Shown: positions 9,910 through 21,315 of the stretch, one piece after another
Layout of the letters: every line of letters starts with the position of its first letter
Position numbering within the stretch: the stretch's first letter is position 1
Source of the DNA: Siphonodentalium dalli
Lineage: Eukaryota > Mollusca > Scaphopoda > Gadilida > Siphonodentaliidae
Reading direction: 5' to 3'
Length of the DNA stretch: 64,000 bases
NCBI GenBank assembly: GCA_032622095.1
Contig: CP136061.1
Span: forward strand, 20,280,991 to 20,344,990
The notes under the pieces: generated by a model
What the model was told of the DNA's origin: nothing
Seen by the model: only the letters and a program-made list of their open reading frames with translations
Database searches by the model: none
Position numbers and translations under genes: made by a program

Positions 9910-10445
9910 TCTCATATATATTTTGAAGACCTCTGTCTGTTTGTTTGTATGTTTGTCTGTATGTTTGTCATTTATACAAATCTACGATTCTCGACCGATC
10001 GGGACCAAACTTGGTACGTGTGTGTAGTTTGACCAGGCGGTGGACGTTGTCGTATTTGGCGAGCCCGTGCGGCGCCCGCTTCGCGCAGACGAGATCTCGG
10101 AAACGGGTGGAGCTATCGACTTGAAATTTGGTATGTGAATGTATCTTGCCCCGGATACGAATTTTATCGAGTCGCCCAGCCCGTGCGACGCCAGCTTCGC
10201 GCATGCGCAGACGAGATCTCGGAAACGGGTGGAGCTATCGACTTGAAATTTGGTATGTGAATGTATCTTGCCCCGGGTACGAATTTTATCGGGTCGCCGA
10301 GCCCGTGCGACGCCGGCTTCGTGCATGCGCAGATCAGATATCGGAAACGGGTAGAGCTATCGACTTGAAATTTCGGGCTGGGTAGAGCTATCGACTTGAA
10401 ATTTGGTTTTTGAATAGCCCGGACAACGTCGGGCTCATCGGCTAG
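9910..10445 (+). mobile_element. Non-autonomous Helitron
   Basis: It starts TCTCATATATATTTTG after an A and ends CTAG before a T. The 3' end carries the hairpin GCCCGGACAACGTCGGGC (10417-10434), 7 nt before the terminal CTAG. These are the diagnostic Helitron termini. Inside are three tandem units of about 120 bp sharing 'GAGATCTCGGAAACGGGTGG', the source of the overlapping Arg-rich frames on the minus strand. No Rep/helicase is present. Confidence 0.85.
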
Positions 10446-10843
10446 TCTAATATATATTTTGGGACTTCTGTTTGTTTGTTTGTCTGTTAGCTATGGCCGG
10501 GAAAACTGTCGGACGGATTGAGCCCAAACTTCCTATCTAAGGGTAAAATCTAAGATGGAATATCATCGCTTCTGAGAACGTCAGAGCACGCATTATCCAA
10601 TCCCCCGCCACCGCAATGGGTAGTTCATGGGTTAATCGCGTGATAGTTAAAGAGCGTTCGTACCCGCAGTGTCGTTGATAAAGAGCGTGTTTGTGTCCAG
10701 ACATGAGCGTGTTGTGTCTGTGTACATACATGAGCGTGTTGTGTGATTCTGTGTTCGTACTTAGGGGTTCCTGGAAATGTTTTCATCGGGTCAGTTTTTC
10801 CGCCCGAGTTGACCTTCACCTTGAAACGGGTACCCACAAATGA
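10446..10843 (+). mobile_element. Helitron 5' segment fused directly to the preceding Helitron
   Basis: A second Helitron head (TCTAATATATATTTTGG, then a TGTTTGTTTGTCTG tract and 'TAGCTATGGCCGGG') starts at the very next base after the CTAG of the previous copy. No 3' hairpin and CTAG end is seen before the next head at 10844, so this copy is either truncated or shares the terminus at 11059. Confidence 0.7.
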
Positions 10844-11059
10844 TCTAATATATATTTTGGGACTTCTGTCCGTTTGTTTGTCTGTTAGCTATGGCCGGGA
10901 ACACTGCTGGGCGGATTTCGACGAAATTTGATACCTACGGGTTATTTTGTCCGGGGAGTGTTTTGGACGGGTCAAATCGTGACTCCGACCTGACCTTGAC
11001 CTTCAAAATGGTCAATTCAAGGTCAAAGCCCGGATGCATGAAGTCGGGTCACCTGCTAG
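10844..11059 (+). mobile_element. Non-autonomous Helitron, short copy
   Basis: The head matches the copy at 10446. The tail has a GCCCGG...CGGGT imperfect hairpin and ends in CTAG at 11056-11059 followed by T. The interior contains 'GACCTTGACCTTCAAAATGG', typical of the family. It is about 216 bp and non-coding. Confidence 0.8.
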
Positions 11060-11502
11060 TCAGATATATTTGTTTATGATATACCCAAAAATGGCACTTG
11101 AGAATATCTATAAGTTGTTAGTAGATACCAATTTATCTCATGAGTGGTCAAGACAATTGTTTGTTTTCCCAAGAAAGTAATTTGGCGCTCTTTGTGTATA
11201 GTTATATTTCTTGCCCAAGTTTTATGACAGTATACGTATACTTGGCTTGACCTGCTATATAAAACACAAGTTTTATGACAGTATACGTATACTTGGCTTG
11301 ACCTGCTATATAAAACAAATTTGAAACACCGATTTCTGATTGATAAAAATTTAATCATAATGATAAATTGAATCAAAATCTGCATATAAAATATACTGAC
11401 CATGAACACATCATAATTATATTAATACACAAATACACAATTAAATTAATACACAAATACACAATTAAATTAGCTAATAAATTTAACCTTTTCTATACTA
11501 AA
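11060..11502. other. AT-rich spacer with a 51-bp tandem duplication
   Basis: At 11217-11317 a 51-bp unit around 'GACAGTATACGTATACTTGG' occurs twice with almost no divergence. This explains the repeated residues in the minus-strand frame. Further right are three short direct repeats of 'ACACAAATACACAATTAA'. No gene. Confidence 0.7.
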
Positions 11503-11960
11503 TGTGACCCGCCATATGAAATCCAGTCGTAAGTCGGGATTTTTTTACCCTGTGCCAATGCATTCTCTTATATATGCGAGTCGACCATAGGTCGCCTCGC
11601 ATATATAAGAGAATGCATTGGCCTAACAATTTTTTACAATTTTAATAATTTTTTCTTGTATTCTTTAACAATTTATAATTTCACCCATACAGAGCACCAG
11701 ACAAACATGAGCAGACGACACTCTTCTATATGCTTCTATATATGTGTGGGGCTCCCTGCAGGGAAATGGATGTTTTTTATTTTATGTCCTAAAAATTGTA
11801 AGAAACATTTATTTAAAAAAAATGATAAAAAATTGTTAGGCCAATGCATTCTCTTATATATGCGAGGCGACCTATGGTCGACTCGCATATATAAGAGAAT
11901 GCATTGGCACAGGGTAAAAAAAATCCCGACTTACGACTGGATTTCATATGGCGGGTCACA
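11503..11960. mobile_element. MITE with TGTGACCCGCC termini and a palindrome inside each end
   Basis: The terminal inverted repeats start TGTGACCCGCCATATG and extend about 125 bp. Within each repeat sits a self-complementary module of about 66 bp that begins CCAATGCATTCTC, has a centre around GTCGACCATAGGTCG, and ends GAGAATGCATTGG. Each end can therefore fold on itself as well as pair with the other end. The middle is AT-rich with 'GCAGACGACACTC' and a 'CTCCCTGCAGGG' palindrome. Flanks give at most AA as a target duplication. Confidence 0.8.
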
Positions 11961-11984
11961 AATATTCATCGATGAGTAGTTCCT

Positions 11985-14440
11985 GCAGTGTGTATTGCTG
12001 TTAAAACAGTCACATCCATTTAAACTACCATACACGGAGATAATATTAAAATATAGACATAGACAGAAAGAATATTAAAATATAGATATAGCGATAATAT
12101 TAAAATATAGACATAGACAGAAAGAATATTAAAATATAGATGACTTTGTTCATATACCAATCATAAATATCATGTAAATAGTATGTTATTGTCAAGTTTG
12201 TACGCTTTTAGTCCAGGAGATATTGGTAGACCTCTGCACCCCCCCCCCCCCCCCCAGGACTCAACTTCACCCCACTAATTTTCTTCCTTAAGGTCTCCTC
12301 TAATTTTATTCACTTGTTAACAAGAAAAAAAAGTGGCCGCAGAGACTCCAGACAAGATGGCGTCCATCATGGCGGCCATTTTTTTGTATATGCACCAGGT
12401 CTCTTTGATCGCCGTTATAGTAAAGATGATGTCACATGCGGTCTTTTTTCCGTTCGATTCGTTATGGTAATATACAACCCTTACAAATTAGCCAAAAATC
12501 CGACACAAAAATCCAATATGGCGGCCAAGATGGCCGCCGAAATGTGAAAATTTGCTATTTTTCGGACATTTCACCACCGTTCGTTTGTCTCTGTGCGAAC
12601 ATATTGGCACCTTGACGCGATTTTATACATTTATCGTCTAGAAGAATCATTGGCGAACATACGGGGACCATAACATACATTCCTTGACGGATATTTTTGT
12701 CCGATATCACGTTTTCCCAAATGCCGGTATAATCCGGTCAAAGCCAAAACGACGCTAATAACGCAATGTCTGTTTCGAATCAATGAGTGTTATTGCTAGT
12801 ATTACTCCAGCCATGTTTATATATGTGCAGGAGATACTCGGTCTAGGATTCCTCTTATACCTGAGTTGAGGAATATTCACCCAAATCCAAGATGGCGGCC
12901 AAAATGGCCACCAGAAATAGAATAATTGCCGAAAATCGCTGATTTTAACATCAGTGAAAGTTATTGTCACGACAACTCCACACCTGCTTACTATTGTGAG
13001 TTGGGAACACTTAGTCGAATAACTGTCCTTATATTGCATTCAAATAAAAGTCCCCCAAATCCAAAATGGCGCCCACAATGGCGGACAAATTTTGAAAAAT
13101 CACCGAAATTCCCTCATGTTCACATCATTGGGCATTATTGTCGAGAAAACTCCACACATGCTGACAGTTAAGTTGTAAATACTGAGGTGAAGTAATTACC
13201 TTGCATCTGATGAAGGAAATTGTTTTCCAAATCGAAGATGGCGGCCAAAATGGCGTCCGAACTTTGAAAACAAGCTTACATTCCTTTACTTTCGTACTAT
13301 GGGCGTTATTGTTACGCGAATTCTACCCATATGGAACATTGATATAAAGTATTCATATGGAACATTGATATGAAGTATTCATTTGAGTTTGGCCAACTCT
13401 CACAGTCAAGATGACTGCCAAGCTGGCGGCCAGAAATCGAAAAGAAGTCGAAATTGTCACATACTAATTTCAACTTTTTGTCATAATATCAATATGTTTG
13501 GATTGGTCGAAACGGTACATAAGCCATCTGTTAGTTCCAACATAGGTCGTCGCCTTCTGGGAGGATGAAAACCCACAATAATCGCGATGTGGCATTTCGA
13601 AATCCATTCTCCACTAAGTGCCCATAATGGCCGTAACCGTATATGGGTGTGCCGAATAGTCATATTATGACTTCCAATAATCAAAACAACAGTACCTGAG
13701 CTTATTCTGATTTGCCACATTCAGCATTATCTGGATCAGCATCCGTCTCGTCACATTAATCTATCTCGCTCACACCAACACAGTTTTCTACACTTCCTGG
13801 TAGAAGGGTCCCACTAATCGGAATGTTTCAAACAACACATATGCCGGTGTCAAGCTCACGTGTTTGTCTCGAAAGCTGGGAATTCTTATCCTTATTCTTG
13901 GCGAGCTTCATTCGTGGTAGCTTATGGTATAATTCAGATGCTGCATATGGGATCTGAGCGTCATCTTGCGTGATAAACTACAAAGGTATGCGGTCGATAC
14001 GTATACTAGCTTTCAGAAGGACCTCTCTATCTGCGTATTTTTTCAGATTTGGTTATCTAATGTGGATAACAAACTGTACATCTTGTGATCTTCCCATCCA
14101 GCCACTTCTCAAGATATGGTTCACCAATTCACATATTCACGTACTGACGTAGCCGGAAGACTTCTGTATATGGCTTCGAATGTTGAAAGCCTAACATTTG
14201 ACAGATGCCTTTCTGCTAATGCGTAGAAGACCATAATGCATAATATACCCACACGTCTTGACCATGATCATAAGAACAGTCCTGGTGGCGTCCATCAATC
14301 GTCTCACCATGCAGATCCAAGCAGATAATAACAATACATGCGGTGCTAGTTTGTGGGCATGTGTCATGATAGTGGAAATGAAATTGGACCATGGCTGCAC
14401 CACCCCTTCTTTGGGTATGTTTTAGATTCAGACATGATCT
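11985..14440 (+). repeat. Giant inverted repeat, left arm
   Basis: This arm pairs in reverse complement with 15180-17402. Anchor points are 'TATTGCTGTTAAAA' at the outer end, 'AGGAGATATTGGTAGACC' with the C-run at 12238-12256, 'GCAGAGACTCCAGACAAG' near 12340, 'CTTATACCTGAGTTGAGG' near 12853, and 'GACCATGATCATAAG' near 14258. Outer parts are well matched and central parts more diverged. Recurring AAGATGGCGGCC-like phrases occur every 150-250 bp. Open frames on either strand are mirrored in the other arm and are not supported as genes. Confidence 0.85.
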
Positions 14441-15179
14441 CATTTGGCTTTGATTTCCTTGTATGCTAAGATTGCATCTTTCAATCCGCTTGGATGCCGT
14501 TCTTAATCAACGAACCAGACGTGTACCATTGGCTACTACTATATAAGCCCCACCAGACTGGGATGTAGTCTTCAGGACGATGCATTTGATGGTTACCGAT
14601 AATATGTCATACTCACGCTGGGTGGTGGTCGGTATGGTTCAAGAAAGTACAATGCCATCAACACAAGGGTGAAATGTTCAACGCGAAGAACATCTAGACG
14701 AATGTTACTTTGATGAGATCTTGCATTCAGTTTAACCTACGTTGGGTACACCAAGTGATTTATTGGTAACATCACCATTCAAAACCATTGTCCTGCATGA
14801 GACTTCTTAACTACTATATTCTAAAGTTATATAATATAAAGCTATATGATCATAAAGGTCACGTTCACCAACGTCCACATCCATTGCCATCGAGACTATA
14901 AATTGTTTTTTAAACACACAGTGAAATAAATGCACCACAGTTCCTGACATTTTCTTGAATAATACCGCCCACATACTGACACTAACCCTGAGATATCATA
15001 ACAACAATGCATACGTTCATTCCATAAAGACATTATCCTTTAGCCCATCTGACTGGCTAGGATAGTATTATCCAGACAAAAGTATACATCTGGTCATGTT
15101 GATACAGAACGGCCTTGAAACGGATGTGGAAATACAATCTTACCACACCAAAAAGACCAACACGCATGACATTCTATAT
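14441..15179. other. Loop of the giant inverted repeat
   Basis: About 740 bp between the arms. I see no transposase motif, tRNA promoter or open frame worth reporting. Faint similarity to the arm ends continues into the edges. Confidence 0.6.
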
Positions 15180-17402
15180 TGAAACATGCACCTGGTGTAG
15201 GGTTGTATACCGTGGCCCATTTCATTCCCACTGTCATGGCGCATGTCCACAAACTAGCACCGCGAGTATTGTTCTTCTCTGCTAGGAGCTATTCGACGAG
15301 ACGACCGCGGGACGTCACAGTTTGCTTAGGATCATGGTCAAGAAGTGTGGGTAGTCGCTACATTATGGTATTCTCCTTACCAGATAGGCATCTGTCCAAG
15401 GGAATGAGACAGCTAGCTACATCCGAAACACTGCCGAAGTTGTCCACGTATGCCAATACGTTCGCTAAGTTTGTGAGTTGAACCATCTATTGAGAAGTGA
15501 CTAGTTAACTGGAAAGTTCGCCAGGTATACATGTCATTATCCCCACGGGGTATGAGAAAGACATACATGGAGATGACCGTCTGTAAGCTTGTATACTTAT
15601 CGACCATATGCCTTTCTAGTTCAAGATAACGAACAAATCCCATATTTAGCAAGCATCTAAAATCTTAAGCCAGACACCGGGAAATTAATTGTTTGAAAGG
15701 TTATGATTAAAGGGACCCTTCTCACAGGAAGTGTTGAATACTTTGTCGGTGTGAGCGACCTAGATTTATCAGGCAAAGAAATGGAAACTGGTCCAGATCA
15801 TTAAGGACGTGGCAGATCAGAATCTTTTACCAGGTAATTGTTCTAATATGGCTATTCGGCGCATACTTCCAGAAGGACACGATCAATGTTATGCGTTTTG
15901 ATACGTTTTAAGTTGAACTAATATATGGTTTCGTCCATACATATCGATACTATGACAAAAAGTTGAAAATTGTATGTGAATATATCGATTTCTTTTCAAT
16001 TTCTGGCCTCCAGTTTAGCTGCCATCTTGACCTTGAGTATCAATTGCCAAACTCAAATGAATACTTCATACCAATATTCCATATCAACATGTGATGGTGG
16101 GTAGAATTCGCGAAACAATAACGCCCATCGTAAGAAAGTAAAGGAATGTAGGCGTGTTTTCAAATATCGGTCGCCATTTTGGCCGCCATCTTATATTTGG
16201 AAAACCATTTCTTGCATGGGATGAAAGGTAATTACTTCACCTCAGTATTTACAACTCAACTGTCAGCATGTGTGGAGTTTTCTCGACAATAATGCCCAAT
16301 GATGTGAACATGAGGGAATTTCGTTGATTTTTCAAAAATTGTCCGCCATTGTGGGCGCCATTTTGGATTTGGGGGACTTTATTTGGATGCAACATAAGGA
16401 CAGTTATTCGACTAAGTGTTCCCAACTCACAATAGTAAGCAGGTGTGGAGTTGTCGTGACAATAACTCTCACTGATGTTAAAATCAGCGATTTTCGGCGA
16501 TTTTTCTATTTCTAGTGGCCATTTTGGCCGCCATCTTGGATTTGTGTGAATATTCCTCAACTCAGGTATAAGAGGAATCATAGCCCGAGTATCTCCTGCA
16601 CATATATAATCATGGCTGGAGTAATAATAGCAATAACACTCATTGATTCGAAACAGACATTGCGTTATTAGCGTCGTTTTGGCTTTGACCGGATTATACC
16701 GGCAATTGGGAAAACGTGATATCGGACAAAAATATCCGCCAAGGAATGAATATTATGGTCCCTCTGTGTTCGACAATGACTCTTCTAGACGATAAATGTA
16801 TAAAATCGCGTCAAGGTGCCAATATTTTTCCACAGAGACAAACGAAAGGTGGTGAAATGTCCGAAAAATAGCAAATTTTCACATTTCGGCGGCCATCTTG
16901 GCCGCCATATTGGATTTTTGTGTCCGATTTTTGGCTAATTTGTAAGGGGTGTATATTATCATAACGAATCGAACGGAAAACAAGACCGCATGTGACATCA
17001 TCTTTACTATAACGGCGATCAAAGAGACCTGGTGCATATACAAAAAATGGCCGCCATGATGGACGCCATCTTGTCTGGAGTCTCTGCGGCCACTTTTTTT
17101 TCTTGTTAACAAGTGAATAAAATTAGAGGAGACCTTAAGGAAGAAAATTAGTGGGGTGAAGTTGAGTCCTGGGGGGGTGCAGAGGTCTACCAATATCTCC
17201 TGGACTATTTGTTATGTAAACAAAAACAAGGTTATGAAACCTTCTTGGCTTTTGTTTACATAACAAATCATACGAACTTGACAATAACATACTATTTACG
17301 CAATATATATAATTGGTATACAAACAAAGTCGATCTATATTTTTAAATTCTTTCTGTCTGTAGTGGTTTTAACGGCAGAGTAAATATTTTAACAGCAATA
17401 CC
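15180..17402 (-). repeat. Giant inverted repeat, right arm
   Basis: Reverse-complement partner of 11985-14440. The long C-run of the left arm (12238-12256) corresponds to a short G-run here (17172-17178), and there are scattered substitutions and small indels. The whole structure spans about 5.4 kb and is non-coding, which fits a foldback transposon or a large palindromic MITE. The right end abuts the palindrome at 17418. Confidence 0.85.
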
Positions 17403-17417
17403 CACCGCGAAGGCCAT

Positions 17418-17572
17418 CCCAAGCCTTGAAATAGTGTGTCTGTCATTTGCAGAATGAGGTCCCCAGAGGGTGAATTTGGTGATGCTAGCCCGCTATGCAG
17501 GGTAGCATCACTAAATTCACCCTCTGGGGACCTCATTCTGCAAATGATAGACACACTATTTCAAGGCTTGGG
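17418..17572. mobile_element. Palindromic MITE (CCCAAGCCTTGAAATAG family)
   Basis: Near-perfect hairpin with arms of about 72 bp: CCCAAGCCTTGAAATAG, then GTCTGTCATTTGCAGAATGAG, then GAGGGTGAATTT, around a GCTAGCCCGCTATGC centre. At least six more copies or half-copies lie between 18.8 and 26.2 kb. Frames on both strands are identical reads of the palindrome. Confidence 0.85.
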
Positions 17573-17681
17573 CCATCATTTAACTGAACATCCCTCCAAA
17601 AGAATATTAGACCATTCCAATGAATACTATTATAACTGAGTGGGAGAATCCATTCAGTAAATAAAAGGCAATAAGACTATA

Positions 17682-17813
17682 AAGTCATTATACAATGTTG
17701 TGTACAGTATGTGTTTTTCTTGTACGAATCCAGGTGGTGGTGAAAAGTCATATTGGACTTATCACCACAACCCAAGAAAACCTCATACTGTACACAACAT
17801 TGTATAATGACAT
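17682..17813. repeat. Hairpin with arms of about 35-50 bp
   Basis: AAGTCATTATACAATGTTG and TGTACAGTATG on the left pair with CATACTGTACA and CAACATTGTATAATGAC on the right. The central part, around TGGTGGTGA/TCACCACAA, also pairs. Probably another foldback element. Confidence 0.7.
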
Positions 17814-18245
17814 TTTTATTATCCATCTGCATGTTTATCCAAATTTTGGGAATAAAACTTAGGTGGTTATTTTTGGTATTTGTTGGCACTTAATTCTCTA
17901 TAAAAGCCTGTATTTTGATCATCAGAAAGCATGATTTGGAAACGTAAACACGGAAGTGAAAAAAAAAACTCAATGCAGAAGTGAAACGTCTGCTAAATCC
18001 ACATTTGGGAGTCCAATATGACATTCAGGAGTCCAATATGACTTTTTCCTGGATTATCACGTGACGGCTTTAGCCCAATCAGAAAAGGTGTTAGTTAAGG
18101 GATAGATAATAGAATAATATATAGGACAGCACTCACTAATTTATAAGTAAATTCCACACAGCAGTCAAGTGATAGATACAATTCACACAGTTTCATTGAT
18201 TTGGACCCCCAAACTATCTATTAAAATGTCACTAATTTTCAAGTA

Positions 18246-18475
18246 ATGTACATTAAGGTCCATTTTATACATGGGTTGCGCAAGCCTAATTGGTGTGAAA
18301 ATGAAGTCCAAGATAGCGTGACTGGAGCACGATGTATACAACCAACTGGCTCGTCAGAATTTCCAAAACCTCAAAACATTGATTATGTATACCCAAGATG
18401 TCTAAAATTACCTAGTGTATTATGTGGCATCGAACAAATGGTTCAATACCTGCTATTCACTGGAGAAAAAAAAAT
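18246..18475 (+). CDS. Coding-like segment of unknown family
   Basis: One frame encodes about 75 residues with a mixed, non-repetitive composition (several Trp, Cys, Pro and Tyr), unlike the AT-rich frames around it. Recognisable phrases include KPNWCENEVQDS, CIQPTGSSEFPKP and DYVYPRCLKLP. I do not recognise the family. It stops at a poly-A run and then runs straight into the 'CTTAGGCCTCATCTTCTCTGG' repeat that also follows the segment at 24485. It may be an exon or a gene fragment caught between palindromic elements; clear splice sites are not evident. Confidence 0.3.
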
Positions 18476-18619
18476 TTATCTGCTTAGGCCTCATCTTCTC
18501 TGGAAAGTTTCTTTACTATCTAATTTCTATAGAAACTTCTTCACATAGATTCTATTTCTTTTTTAGTTTAGTTTCTCTGTATTCCCAAATTGGCAGACAA
18601 CACATTGCATAATCGAGGT

Positions 18620-18780
18620 TCCCAGTAGATAGATAGATTTATTTGGTGCGATGTGAAAACATATTACAAAAGGTCCTACATTTGAATGGACCATAAGATG
18701 TTACAATTTAGATTGTATACAGAAGTTATTAAAACATAAGAGAAACTGGGTGTACACCACAATATTCACCATCTGGGAAC
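18620..18780 (-). mobile_element. Possible retroelement 3' tail
   Basis: Read on the minus strand, the segment ends in AAATAAATCTATCTATCTA, a short tetranucleotide tail of the kind seen at LINE/SINE 3' ends. No promoter box or ORF is visible, so the class is open. Confidence 0.3.
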
Positions 18781-18817
18781 TTCTATGTCTCTCATAGCAG
18801 ATGAGCAGATGAGGCCA

Positions 18818-18935
18818 TGCAGAATGAGGTCCCCAGAGGGTGAATTTTGTGATGCTAGCCCACTATGCGGGATATTGTCACTAAATTCACCCTCTGAGGA
18901 CCTCATTCTGCAAATGACAGACACACTATAATCAG
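18818..18935. mobile_element. Palindromic MITE, copy of the 17418 family
   Basis: The GCAGAATGAGGTCCCCAGAG arm and its complement surround a diverged centre. Outer CCAAGCCTTGAA ends are replaced. The sequence directly to its right (18940-19080) recurs at 25045-25190, so the copy and its neighbour were duplicated together. Confidence 0.75.
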
Positions 18936-18939
18936 GCTT

Positions 18940-19080
18940 GCCTCAATTTATCATTCTACTGTTAAAGCCATTATAAATAAATTGCTAGATTTACATCCAA
19001 CTTTTTTGTAAAAAATGGGGCGGGAGGGCAAATTAAATATTTTATGTGTTTTATTCTTCCTAACATAAATGGTCATGGGC
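18940..19080. repeat. Dispersed duplicate of 25045-25190
   Basis: The phrases 'ATCATTCTACTGTTAAAGCC', 'TTGCTAGATTTACATCCAAC' and 'TTTATTCTTCCTAACATAAA' occur in both places in the same order and orientation. 19085-19850 beyond it holds no recognised gene. Confidence 0.7.
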
Positions 19081-19851
19081 AGTTCACAGGGGCCTGTAAT
19101 GCGCTCCGCTGTCCGACCCCCTTTTACGCTGCCCATATACGCCGCTTCTATATACGCACCTGCTTCACATTAATGGTAGTATTATAGAGACAATGGGAAC
19201 TGTGGAAATTCACCTTTTTACCATCGCTCGGCAATCGGACAGCAACGGATGTATCGGCGAAGGATTCATCTTTCAATCAATACCACAAACTCCCATCAGA
19301 ACCATTCATATACATAGCATTTGATAAATTTTTAACCACCGAATATTGTCTCCGAAGAGCGTAGATTTTCGGATTGATCCGGCTCAAAAAACAATGGACC
19401 ATATGTTCCTCTAACTTCACCCCCGCATGGCTTACTGTAATTAAAAATCGGTCAAACGATCAACTAAACATCTAGCGCTCAGGGATTTCTTGTCGGCTAA
19501 TAATTTATTTACTCATACAAATCAACACATCGTCAGTAAACAATTTCTATAGAGGAGAAATCTGTCGATAATTCCAACTTTTTTTCATTTTTTGTTTACG
19601 AATCACGCAGCGCCTCATTTTAATATTCATTATGACCTGACCTTTCCATGACTGCAATAGTAGAAACAGCCAGTCACCGCTCAGTATTAGAATCGAATCT
19701 CCGTCAAAAATCATTGGACCCTGACCACATTCGAACTTGGCCTGCGTCTTCTCAAATATCAAGAAATTATGTTGAATGTTGCTCAAGTTATCATGCGAAC
19801 AAGGATGGACGGACTGAAGCATGACCACACGGACGACCATGCTGATTATTT

Positions 19852-20060
19852 ACCCTGTGCCAATGCATTCTCCTATATATGCGAGTCGACCATAGGTAAG
19901 AGAATGCATTGGCCTAACAATTTTTTACAATTTTAATAATTTTTTCTTGTATTCTTTAACAATTTTATAATTTCACCCATAAAGAGCCCCAGACAAACAT
20001 GAGCAGACGACACTCTTCTATATGCTTCTATATATGTGTGGGGCTCCCTGCAGGGTAATG
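19852..20060. mobile_element. Decayed 5' half of the TGTGACCC/66-bp-palindrome MITE
   Basis: It contains 'CCCTGTGCCAATGCATTCTC', a collapsed palindrome missing the second-arm core (19890-19905), and then the same interior as 11630-11765. It ends at the CTCCCTGCAGGG motif and continues into unrelated sequence. Confidence 0.75.
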
Positions 20061-21315
20061 GAACTTTGAACTTGACCTGTATCTATTATAATAATAGTCC
20101 TCCCAAATTTTGAACAGCTCCGTATTACAGTGTCCAATGCAAATAGCTGGAATTTAATTACAATCAAATGTACGTGCTAGAGTTATGGTTCCCTTCAACA
20201 AAAAGTGTGCATGTAATGTCCAGCTATATTCATTCCAGATATGTAATGTTCATTGTAGATACTGAAATATACTAAGCACCATTTTGCAGCTGTATCAAAT
20301 TACTGGATTTCATACATGTCGGTGTCACATAATTTATGAGCATATATATCTCAATAAAAACTAGTTCCGAAATGCACAACTGTGGCGTGGTTGAATAGGT
20401 CACATGAATTACATCAGTGTCAGCCAATCACAACATTTATCAGTAAAGTGATGCAGCCAATAGGATTATAGGGCCGATTATCAGAATTCGCCACATAGCT
20501 AAAAATAGCATAATATATTTTATGTCACATTGATAATTTCACACAGTGTTCACAAAATTAGAGACAACAAGTTAAACACTAAAATCATCTATAAATAGTC
20601 CAGAATTGATCAATAATACCTAGCAAGAATAGAATTACAATTTCAACAGTGAACACCAGTTTGAAGTGGGGGATAAAAATGAAACCTGTCAATCATAAAA
20701 ATATTTGTGCGCTGTGATGTCATACTATGTGGATTGCATGCAGAAGTTATTTATAGAGGTGGTAATCACAGGTCCCCAGAACAAAAATTGACCCCACCCC
20801 CAATAGTACTTAATCCTGTGTGGTTTTTGGAAAATTTCAATTTGCTTCCGGGTTTATGAAACTGAATTTTTCAATAAATACTAGAGATACAATGCCGAGA
20901 TGTGCCGTGATTGGTTTGGGTGGGCTAGTAAACAATTCCGCTTCTAATTATGTATAATATATATATTCTACTGACCGCTGATTGTGTTTTTGAAGTGCAA
21001 GTCAGTGTAAAAAAGACCCAGTTTAGCAGACACCATCTCGAACGAGTGAAATTTTAGACGGTTTGCGTCAGACCTGTGCTCATAAGCGGAGTTTTTCTTA
21101 ATCAATATTTACACGCTATACATAGTAATAATATATCTTTCTACCTATATATGAGGCATATATGTAACAAAAATTATTTTTATGTATTTTGAACCTGATT
21201 GTGGACTTTGTGAAAATGATAACAAATTAGGCCGGGCCAAGTTGGATACCTTTCTATTAGGGTCCTGCGAATATTCGATATTCGATTCGAGATTCGAATC
21301 GAAAGTCAAATTCGA
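19931..21315 (+). repeat. 1,385-bp tandem duplication, copy 1
   Basis: Starts inside the MITE interior and ends inside the left end of an hAT element (from about 21257). It is almost identical to 21316-22701; I count only a handful of substitutions (for example near 20390 and 20478). Non-coding throughout. Confidence 0.9.

Noticed and set aside
10128-10385. Arg-rich frames on both strands
   Set aside because: They are reads of the 120-bp tandem units inside a Helitron and repeat with the DNA.
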